NCBI GenBank assembly: GCA_937897665.1
Contig: CALCPB010000920.1
Location: forward strand, 1-6,030
Origin: an uncultured Halomicronema sp.
GTDB lineage: Bacteria; Cyanobacteriota; Cyanobacteriia; Phormidesmidales; Phormidesmidaceae
Reading direction: 5' to 3'
DNA: 6,030 nucleotides
Position numbers and translations under genes: made by a program. The notes under the pieces were generated by a model. The model was not told where the DNA came from. It was given only the letters and a program-made list of their open reading frames with translations, and did not search any database. Each line of letters starts with the position of its first letter. Within the stretch, counting starts at the first letter, position 1. Positions 1 through 4,752 of this stretch are shown here, piece by piece.

Positions 1-164
1 ACTATCGCGAAGGCAAATTCGTTCTCCGCGACGTCGGCAGCTCCAACGGCACCTATGTCAACACCATGCCCTTACCACCCGGCAATCGACACCGTCTCAG
101 AGCGGGCGATAGAATAGCCCTCGGTAAGGGTGATAAGGTTACCTTTATTTTCCAATCTGGCTAA
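1..164 (+). CDS. FHA-domain protein, C-terminal end only (5' truncated by window edge)
   Basis: Reading from base 3, 53 codons run to a TAA at 162-164. The peptide contains LRDVGSSNGTYVN, the conserved end of a forkhead-associated domain (the SxNGT strand/loop that helps hold the phosphothreonine peptide), followed by a final hydrophobic strand pattern (RAGDRIALGKGDKVTFIF) and an immediate stop. The FHA domain therefore sits at the extreme C-terminus of a protein whose N-terminal part lies outside the window. FHA domains are phosphothreonine-binding modules, usually read-outs of Ser/Thr kinase signalling; the partner domain cannot be known here. A second FHA gene follows 85 bp downstream on the same strand, so the two form a tandem pair that may be co-transcribed. 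The domain call is firm; the overall function is unknown. Confidence 0.85.
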   Translation, partial: YREGKFVLRDVGSSNGTYVNTMPLPPGNRHRLRAGDRIALGKGDKVTFIFQSG

Positions 165-168
165 GTGG

Positions 169-206
169 TTTACCCTTAAGCTAGTTTTTACCCTTAAGCT
201 AGTTTT
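169..206. repeat. 18-bp tandem repeat, just over two copies
   Basis: The unit TTTACCCTTAAGCTAGTT occupies 169-186 and repeats exactly at 187-204, with TT of a third copy. It fills most of the spacer between the two FHA genes. Each unit contains the small palindromes CTTAAG, AGCT and CTAG. The core ACCCTTAA recurs at 757-764, and its reverse complement (CTTAAGGGT) at 3936-3944 upstream of cobO. It could be a paired protein-binding site or simple replication slippage; the sequence does not decide between them. Confidence 0.75.
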
Positions 207-249
207 GATGCTTTCCTAAACCTCCGCGACCCCCTACGAATCGAGTGAT

Positions 250-681
250 GTGATTACCCTATCGCTACTACATCCTCTGAACAAAGAGCCCGTTCAAAAC
301 TGGACTTTTAAAGAAGACCCTGTCATCAGGATTGGGCGCTCTACCGAAAATCATGTTGTTTTGTACAGCGCAGTCGTTTCCCGCCACCATGTCGAACTGC
401 GTCAGGTTGATGATGGTTGGGAAATCGTTAACCTCGGGACGAATGGCACCTATCTCGAAGGTAAGCGCGTCGCTCAAGCCCCCGCCGAAGATGGCATCGT
501 CATTCGCTTAGCCCGGTCTGGCCCGAATATTCAAATCAATATCAAGCAAGAAGGGACTGATTCTGTCAGAGCATTACGTAAGCTCAGAGATGGCGTGGTC
601 ACCCGCACCAAAGCAGCTTCTCCATCTGTCGGGTCAGAAGACAAAACGGATATTCACTCCACCAATTTCGACGAAAGCTAA
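250..681 (+). CDS. Small FHA-domain protein
   Basis: A 143-residue cytoplasmic protein made mostly of one forkhead-associated domain. Visible FHA hallmarks are IGRS at residues 28-31, SRHH at 44-47 (Ser/Arg contact the phosphothreonine and His stabilises the fold), and NLGTNGTYLEG at 61-71. The start MITLSLLHPL and core strongly resemble the small FHA proteins common in cyanobacteria. The tail from about residue 104 is polar (Lys, Arg, Ser, Asp rich), has no recognised domain and is probably disordered. No signal peptide or membrane segment is seen. The start is a GTG at 250: the frame has a stop at 217-219 and no other good start between, and no Shine-Dalgarno is evident. The expected role is recognition of phosphothreonine on a partner, presumably downstream of a Ser/Thr kinase; the partner is unknown. 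It lies 85 bp after another FHA gene on the same strand. Confidence 0.92.
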   Translation: MITLSLLHPLNKEPVQNWTFKEDPVIRIGRSTENHVVLYSAVVSRHHVELRQVDDGWEIVNLGTNGTYLEGKRVAQAPAEDGIVIRLARSGPNIQINIKQEGTDSVRALRKLRDGVVTRTKAASPSVGSEDKTDIHSTNFDES

Positions 682-1041
682 GTCACGAAAATAGGAAACA
701 GCGGGTGCCTACTAAGTCATCGCGTGCGATCGCGAACCCGGAATCGTCAACCCAGTACCCTTAAATTAGACAGCACCCGCTTGGCGAGAAATCGAGCAGA
801 TATCAGCGAGGTGACGAGTCTAGTTTGTGGGCAAGGCTTTTGGCCCCATCGGCTTAGATTGCTACTGGATGCCAGCTCATGCCCTCTAGTCTGCAGGCGA
901 TCGCTAGCGTCTTTAGCGAACTGTCAACCGTTAAAACATGCTGCTGGGCTAGCGACACGGCTAGAACATCGCTTGAACATCTACAGCAAGTCAGGGTGTC
1001 AGCGGATGGCAGATTACGGACCCAATTAACCGGAGAACGAG
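682..1041. other. 360-bp stretch with no convincing gene
   Basis: All frames are short and none gives a recognisable domain. The best candidate is a 59-codon plus-strand frame at 879-1058 whose 3' end overlaps the next gene by 17 bp; it has no ribosome-binding site, and an equally open frame exists on the opposite strand. Two HIP1 octamers lie at 726-733 and 897-904. A perfect 9-bp inverted repeat (AGCGGGTGC at 700-708 with its complement at 773-781) brackets 64 bases that include a TCGCG/CGCGA hairpin at 720-735. It starts about 20 bp after the FHA stop and has no T-run, so it is not a standard intrinsic terminator. The stretch may hold the promoter and leader of the following gene, or decayed coding sequence. 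Confidence 0.5.
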
Positions 1042-1740
1042 GTGATGGCACTAGGTGATCAGGTATATGCCATGCGAGAGGTGGTCGGGGTGCCCGGGGT
1101 GTATGAACATCACGGCATCGACTGCGGTAATGATGAAATCATTCACTACTATAAAGGGTTAGAGGTGCCCACCATCACCCGCACGCCTCGTGATTTGTTT
1201 GCCCGCGGCGGGCGCATTTTTGTAAAACCCCGCTCTGTGGCTTATTTGCCCCATGTTGTGGTGCAACGGGCCGAAAGCCGCCTCGACGAGCAGCAGTATG
1301 ACTTGCTAACAAACAACTGCGAGCACTTTGCCAACTGGTGCAAAACGGGCCGCAGCGACTGTGAGCAACTCGCGGGGGTTGGGCTTCAGATCGATCGCTA
1401 CAACCGGGCGGCTTTACGCAACGTGATCGAGGGCACGGCTCGCGATCGCACCCCAGATGAAGCGATTGGGCTCTTCCATCAAGCGTTATCCAACATTGCC
1501 GCGGCCCACCAAACGCTCAAAACACAGTACGACCGAGCCCGCCAAGAGATGGATAGCTGGCAGCGCGTCGCCGAAGTGGCCCTGCAGCGCGATCGCGAAG
1601 ACTTGGCCCGGGCTGCTCTACACCGCAAAGTCACGGCCAAAAAGCGGTCTGAAGATCTGACTCGGCAGCTAGCAGAGCTGGTGGATGTGCAGCTCACCCT
1701 CGAAAGCAATCGGCAACTGTCGGCGGCCCAGCAGTCTTAG
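1042..1740 (+). CDS. LRAT-domain (NlpC/P60-like) acyltransferase/hydrolase fused to a PspA/IM30-like helical hairpin
   Basis: 232 residues in two parts. Residues about 3-105 form an LRAT-type domain, the permuted NlpC/P60 thiol-enzyme fold of lecithin:retinol acyltransferase and PLAAT proteins. YEHHGIDCG (21-29) supplies the likely catalytic His23, EIIHYY (32-37) the second His35, and NNCEHFANWC (91-100) the nucleophile Cys93, so all three expected catalytic positions are present. Residues about 138-232 are long, charged and helical; SWQRVAEVAL (172-181) and DREDLARAAL (184-193) closely match the hairpin of PspA/IM30/Vipp1. The PspA N-terminal amphipathic helix and the later helices are missing. 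No signal peptide or transmembrane segment is seen. A GGAG at 1032-1035 serves a GTG at 1042 (6-base spacer) or the adjacent ATG at 1045 (9 bases); an in-frame stop at 1027 excludes anything longer. The real substrate is unknown; acyl transfer or lipid hydrolysis at membranes is inferred from the families. Confidence 0.85.
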   Translation: MMALGDQVYAMREVVGVPGVYEHHGIDCGNDEIIHYYKGLEVPTITRTPRDLFARGGRIFVKPRSVAYLPHVVVQRAESRLDEQQYDLLTNNCEHFANWCKTGRSDCEQLAGVGLQIDRYNRAALRNVIEGTARDRTPDEAIGLFHQALSNIAAAHQTLKTQYDRARQEMDSWQRVAEVALQRDREDLARAALHRKVTAKKRSEDLTRQLAELVDVQLTLESNRQLSAAQQS

Positions 1741-1802
1741 CTCGCCATCCCACCCGACAAATAGCTTCCTTGAACTCATCCCACAGGGCTCATCCTGTCG
1801 CC

Positions 1803-2834
1803 TCAAAGCTGTATCCCTGGCCAGTCGGCTAGGGGCGTTTGCGTGGTGACTCGATGCATGCCCGCCTCGGCGAAGCGCTGGTACGCTGCGTCCGCTGCGT
1901 CAGTAAAGTCCACCACGTCGGGAACGACGACCGGCGACGTGCAATCTTCGAGCAAATAAACCTTTTGCGCTAGAGCGGGGTCGCGCTGGGTGATTTCTGA
2001 CAGCAGATCATCTACTGACCAGGCAACGCAGTGGCTTTTGGCCTGTCCCGCCACCACGATCGCATCATAGGTCAACAGCTCATCGGTAAAGGCCGTATTT
2101 TTAGCCGCGATCGCGCTCCCCGCGTCATCCTCCAGCACTTCTGGACTCAGTACCGAGTAGTTCTCCGTCAGGGGGTTACCGCCCTTGATCTCATAGCGGG
2201 TCGGGCTGTTGCGGGCAATCGAGTGAAAGAAGCAGGCCTCTTCGATGGTCGACACCAGCGCATGACCAATGCCCCCCAGCATTGAGTGGTAGGGCCAAAT
2301 GGTGAGGGGGTATTTGCCATCGGCAGTCAGGCGCTGGGTATAGTGCAGCGCAAATTTCTGCAGGTCGGATGCTGCTGTGTAGGCCGCCATCTCGGGATTG
2401 ACGCGCCAGTGCCCAGCCACCACCTCCTCATGGTTAATCATCGTCATGGGGGTCGGGGCGTTACCATCAGCATCCACCCAAAACAGGGGATGAAAGATCT
2501 GGGCGGCGGTGTGAGTGTCGAGTGTAGGTACGATCGCGGTGAGGCTACCCAGATTTTCGTAAATGAACTGGCTCAGGCGCTGATTATCTTCCACCGCGCC
2601 GCGCCCCGAACGCCCGCCGACAAATAGCTCAAACTCAGGCAGGCAAAACGTATTTTGCACATCGATCAGCAGCAGACAAATGCGAAAGCGATCGCGGCTG
2701 GCGGCAGTGATGTCATGCTTTTGTGCCCAAGTGCAAGCCTCGGCAGCGCGCACTTGGTAGGACACACGATAGATTTGGTCAACTTTTTGACGGTCAAAAA
2801 AATCAGGGACGGGGGTGCGGGTTTGGAGGGTCAT
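1803..2834 (-). CDS. Isochorismatase/nicotinamidase-family cysteine hydrolase
   Basis: 343 residues in the isochorismatase-like superfamily. The superfamily's Asp-Lys-Cys triad can be placed: Asp58 in LLLIDVQNTF (54-63), Lys174 in ADGKYPLTIWP (171-181), and Cys269 in AGQAKSHCVAW (262-272). Asp106/His108 in LDTHTAAQIFH and His183 in WPYHSMLGGIGH resemble the metal and substrate pocket of nicotinamidases, so an amidase acting on nicotinamide or a related amide is more likely than true isochorismatase activity; the substrate is not proven. It is longer than the usual 180-220 residues, with about 48 extra N-terminal residues and enlarged loops around 120-170 and 205-250. The protein looks cytoplasmic. 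The ATG at 2834 has only a pyrimidine-rich upstream stretch and no Shine-Dalgarno. It lies 58 bp downstream of the ADP-ribosylglycohydrolase gene on the same strand, so they may be co-transcribed, and it converges with the LRAT-PspA-like gene across a 62-bp spacer. Confidence 0.88.
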   Translation of the reverse strand: MTLQTRTPVPDFFDRQKVDQIYRVSYQVRAAEACTWAQKHDITAASRDRFRICLLLIDVQNTFCLPEFELFVGGRSGRGAVEDNQRLSQFIYENLGSLTAIVPTLDTHTAAQIFHPLFWVDADGNAPTPMTMINHEEVVAGHWRVNPEMAAYTAASDLQKFALHYTQRLTADGKYPLTIWPYHSMLGGIGHALVSTIEEACFFHSIARNSPTRYEIKGGNPLTENYSVLSPEVLEDDAGSAIAAKNTAFTDELLTYDAIVVAGQAKSHCVAWSVDDLLSEITQRDPALAQKVYLLEDCTSPVVVPDVVDFTDAADAAYQRFAEAGMHRVTTQTPLADWPGIQL

Positions 2835-2846
2835 GGAGGAGTGGGA

Positions 2847-2880
2847 GAGTAGGGAGTAGAGTGTGGGGAGTAGTGAGTAG
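2847..2880. repeat. Short GAGTAG-type tandem-like repeats (STRR-like)
   Basis: GAGTAG occurs four times in 34 bp (2847-2852, 2854-2859, 2868-2873, 2875-2880), spaced about 7, 14 and 7 bp within purine-rich GGGAGTAG/TGAGTAG sequence. This resembles the short tandemly repeated repetitive (STRR) heptanucleotides known from cyanobacterial intergenic regions. It fills most of the 58-bp gap between the two minus-strand genes and, read in their direction, is a C/T-rich stretch ending 12 bases before the downstream ATG. Copy number at such sites often varies between strains. Confidence 0.65.
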
Positions 2881-2892
2881 AAGGGCTTGAGC

Positions 2893-3666
2893 TTAGCAGT
2901 AGCGAGCCCGAAAGTTAGCGGTCACTGTTTTCAGCCGCATATCTAAGCGTTCCCAAACCTGCTGGGCGATGTCATCGGGCACCGCGCCATAAAAAGCTTC
3001 GGCAATGCCACCGGTAATGCAGGTCAGCGTGTCTGAGTCGCCCCCCAACGACACCGCATTGCGAATGGCATCTTCAAAATCATGGGCATCGAGAAAAGCG
3101 ATGATCGCTTCGGGCACCGTCGCCTGGCAAGATTCGTTAAAAAAGTAGTGAGGACGAATTTCATCAACCGTGCGGTTGAGGTCATAGTCAAACGTTTCGC
3201 TAATGTAGGCGCGAATATCGGCTTTAGAATGCTGATGACGAGCGAGAAAAATCGCCGCCGCCGTCGCCTGCGCTCCCTTGACGCCCTCGGGATGATTGTG
3301 GGTCACGACAGCGGTTTTTTCCGCTTCTTGCAAGACCGCGTCTAAGGTTTCGCCCGCAAAGCCGACCGGACTGACTCGCATGGCCGAGCCGTTGCCCCAA
3401 CTGTTATACGGTGTCAGGCTAGGCGACGACGCCCATTGGTGAAATCGCGCGCCGTAACTGCCGCTCGGATTAGGGTACCGCCAATAATATTTTTTGAAGG
3501 TTTTGGCATAGTTGCCCCCAGTCATCAACACATCGGCCACCGCTACCGACAAAATAGTGTCATCGGTAAACGTGGTGTCATCGATAAATAGCGGGAAATC
3601 CTTGGTGCGGCGATTGTTGAACTCATACACCGAGCCAATCATATCGCCCGCGATCGCACCTAGCAT
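2893..3666 (-). CDS. ADP-ribosylglycohydrolase (DraG/ARH family)
   Basis: Removes ADP-ribose from proteins or small molecules using a two-metal centre; a cytoplasmic enzyme. Numbering from the ATG at 3666 (257 residues), motifs in order are LGAIAGDMIGSVYEF (2-16), the metal-binding FTDDT (33-37), NGSAMRVSPVG (92-102), THNHPEG (122-128), and LGGDSDT (207-213), the second metal-binding acidic motif followed by the usual glycine/alanine-rich helix. All expected metal ligands are present, so it should be active; the substrate (ADP-ribosylated protein, O-acetyl-ADP-ribose or another) cannot be read from sequence. An in-frame ATG six codons upstream (3684) would give 263 residues, but AAGGAG lies inside those codons with a 9-base spacer to the 3666 ATG, and family members commonly begin MLGAI-GD. 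It is the upstream gene of a probable two-gene unit with the nicotinamidase-like hydrolase, and is divergent from cobO. Confidence 0.93.
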   Translation of the reverse strand: MLGAIAGDMIGSVYEFNNRRTKDFPLFIDDTTFTDDTILSVAVADVLMTGGNYAKTFKKYYWRYPNPSGSYGARFHQWASSPSLTPYNSWGNGSAMRVSPVGFAGETLDAVLQEAEKTAVVTHNHPEGVKGAQATAAAIFLARHQHSKADIRAYISETFDYDLNRTVDEIRPHYFFNESCQATVPEAIIAFLDAHDFEDAIRNAVSLGGDSDTLTCITGGIAEAFYGAVPDDIAQQVWERLDMRLKTVTANFRARYC

Positions 3667-3675
3667 GGCGTCCAG

Positions 3676-3681
3676 CTCCTT
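3676..3681 (-). promoter_or_regulatory. Shine-Dalgarno AAGGAG deciding the glycohydrolase start
   Basis: CTCCTT on the plus strand reads AAGGAG on the minus strand, with nine bases to the ATG at 3664-3666. It lies within the extra codons of the alternative upstream ATG at 3682-3684. Because most starts in this window have no clear Shine-Dalgarno, this near-perfect, correctly spaced site is good evidence for the shorter protein. Confidence 0.65.
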
Positions 3682-3885
3682 CATCGCTCGTTCACTCTAT
3701 CTTGCCACTCACTTCCTCATTCCTGTGCAATGCCGACTGTTGCGGAATTCACCAGGACTCCAGTACAAAACGACACAGGCAAGCTTGGCAGAGCTTGGCA
3801 ACCGGAAACCGGCGAGTGCTCGTGGGCTTTGTTTGCTCACCCACCCACTGCAGAACCGCAAAGGTTTCACCGACCGGCTTCTGAG

Positions 3886-3973
3886 CGGCTCCCTGGAAAA
3901 TCCGCATTAGGTGGCGATGTGCAGGTAGATTCAACCTTAAGGGTGATAGTGCAGCGAGAGTCCGGAGCCGACA
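3886..3973 (+). promoter_or_regulatory. Possible structured cobO leader with B12-box-like sequence (weak)
   Basis: The segment is closed by CGGCTCC/GGAGCCG. It contains ATTAGGTGGC at 3906-3915, reminiscent of the 5' conserved GGTGCC region of cobalamin riboswitches, and AGTCCGGAGCCGACA at 3959-3973, reminiscent of the 3' B12 box (AGYCMGGAGACCNGCC-like). It ends 37 bases before a cobalamin gene, which makes the idea attractive. However, only about 45 bases separate the two parts and the highly conserved central core (the GGTGNAAATCC and CCCGCNACTG segments) is not found. It may be a decayed riboswitch, an unrelated leader, or chance. Confidence 0.2.
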
Positions 3974-3974
3974 C

Positions 3975-3990
3975 GCTAACATATGTAAGC
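3975..3990. promoter_or_regulatory. Near-perfect 16-bp dyad just upstream of cobO
   Basis: GCTAACATATGTAAGC pairs in seven of eight positions about its centre and ends 20 bases before the cobO ATG. Its size and position suit a repressor-type operator, and TAACAT within it could act as a -10 hexamer. It does not match the NtcA pattern GTAN8TAC. Its regulatory meaning is unproven. Confidence 0.25.
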
Positions 3991-4010
3991 TCTTGCGATC
4001 ACGGTTTTCC

Positions 4011-4691
4011 ATGACCTCTATTCCCCCCCAGTCTTCGACTGAACTCGATGCGGCGGCGGCAGCTCTGACAGCGGAGTCCACCGAATCCAGCCTCAGTGCC
4101 GATCAATACAAACGCAAGATGGCTCGCCGCAAAGAGGTGCAGCAGCAGCGCTTGGCAGAGCGCACTGTTGAAAAAGGGCTCATCATCGTCCACACCGGTA
4201 ACGGCAAAGGTAAAACCACCGCTGCCTTGGGCATCGTGCTGCGATCGCTCGGCCACGGCTACCGGGTCGCCATCATTCAGTTCATTAAAGGCGCTTGGGA
4301 ACCGGCGGAAAAGGCCGTGTTTGACAAATGGGCTGACCAGCTCGACTTTCACGCCCTCGGCGAAGGCTTTACGTGGGAAACTCAAGACCGCGATCGCGAC
4401 ATTGCCAAAGCCACCGCCGCTTGGGAGATGGCCCTCACGTATCTGCGCAACCCAGCCTACCGCACGATTTTGCTCGATGAGGTCAACATCGCGCTGAAGC
4501 ATGGCTTTCTGACCGTCGACCAGGTGCTGGCCGGACTGGCGGAAAAATCTCCCGATACCCACGTCATTTTGACGGGGCGAGGGGCGCCCCCAGCCCTCAT
4601 CGAACAGGCCGATCTCGTCACTGAGATGAAACTCATCAAGCATCCCTTTCGCGAGCAGGGCGTCAAAGCCCAACCCGGCATCGAATTTTGA
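4011..4691 (+). CDS. cobO: Corrinoid (cob(I)yrinic acid a,c-diamide) adenosyltransferase
   Basis: Transfers the 5'-deoxyadenosyl group of ATP to the Co(I) corrin in adenosylcobalamin synthesis or salvage (CobO/CobA/BtuR family, P-loop type, cytoplasmic). Numbering from the ATG at 4011 (226 residues), about 55 polar N-terminal residues lead to GLIIVHTGNGKGKTTAA (56-72) with the inverted-type P-loop GNGKGKTT (63-70). Next come IIQFIKGAWEPAE, GEGFTWETQDRDRD, the Walker-B-like ILLDEVNIAL (153-162), HVILTGRGAP, and the C-terminal HPFREQGVKAQPGIEF, all characteristic of the family. The length is normal for cyanobacteria, where a longer N-terminal tail is usual. A TTG six codons upstream (3993) is in frame, but ATG is the simpler choice; no Shine-Dalgarno is seen for either. 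It is divergent from the glycohydrolase, convergent with argF, and probably monocistronic. Confidence 0.96.
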   Translation: MTSIPPQSSTELDAAAAALTAESTESSLSADQYKRKMARRKEVQQQRLAERTVEKGLIIVHTGNGKGKTTAALGIVLRSLGHGYRVAIIQFIKGAWEPAEKAVFDKWADQLDFHALGEGFTWETQDRDRDIAKATAAWEMALTYLRNPAYRTILLDEVNIALKHGFLTVDQVLAGLAEKSPDTHVILTGRGAPPALIEQADLVTEMKLIKHPFREQGVKAQPGIEF

Positions 4692-4713
4692 GGCGATACC
4701 GGGTTGGTGGTTG

Positions 4714-4752
4714 CCTCCTTAGGAAGGAGGGATTTGGCAGTGCCAAATCCCT
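4714..4752. repeat. Two overlapping, mutually exclusive hairpins after cobO
   Basis: CCTCCTT (4714-4720) pairs with AAGGAGG (4724-4730). The next hairpin uses AGGGATTTGGC (4728-4738) with GCCAAATCCCT (4742-4752), an 11-bp perfect stem around AGT. They share bases 4728-4730, so both cannot form fully at once. They begin 22 bp after the cobO stop and may end its transcript, but no T-run follows. The GGGATTTGG core recurs at 4874-4882, so this is more likely part of a dispersed palindromic repeat than a dedicated terminator. Confidence 0.6.

Larger units (their letters stand above)
3685..4010. other. Divergent intergenic region between the ADP-ribosylglycohydrolase and cobO
   Basis: No convincing coding sequence. 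A plus-strand frame at 3730-4014 (94 codons) has no recognisable domain and overlaps the cobO start in another frame. Visible structure includes a 10-bp tandem repeat (AAGCTTGGCA then GAGCTTGGCA, 3781-3800), a small CCGG-AAA-CCGG hairpin right after it, a 7-bp long-range pairing (CGGCTCC 3886-3892 with GGAGCCG 3964-3970), and a near-palindrome at 3975-3990. Both promoters should lie here, but no confident -35/-10 pair could be picked by eye. Confidence 0.6.

Noticed and set aside
724..1029. 101-codon plus-strand frame between the FHA and LRAT genes
   Set aside because: The composition looks random (many Arg, Leu, Cys, Ser), there is no ribosome-binding site or domain, and other frames in the same stretch are equally open.
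1783..1798. ACAGG/CCTGT stem-loop between the convergent genes as a terminator
   Set aside because: The stem is only 5 bp with no T-run on either side, too weak to call.
2031..2627. Two consecutive plus-strand open frames opposite the cysteine hydrolase
   Set aside because: Antisense shadows of a gene with an intact catalytic triad; no domain recognised in either.
1042..3684. Antiviral defence system made of the LRAT-PspA-like protein, ADP-ribosylglycohydrolase and nicotinamidase-like hydrolase
   Set aside because: The LRAT gene converges with the other two, there is no toxin, NADase or nuclease domain, and no mobile or defence-island genes are in view.
3749..3905. Complete cobalamin riboswitch on the minus strand (a GGTGAAACC...GCGG...GCAGTGG series)
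   Set aside because: Only loose word matches; the B12 box and core are not in a consistent order, and the downstream gene on that strand is not a cobalamin gene.
3730..4014. 94-codon plus-strand frame in the divergent region
   Set aside because: No recognisable domain or ribosome-binding site, and it ends in another frame across the cobO start.
3999..4673. 224-codon minus-strand open frame opposite cobO
   Set aside because: It is a shadow of cobO, whose domain motifs are complete; the antisense translation shows no recognisable domain.
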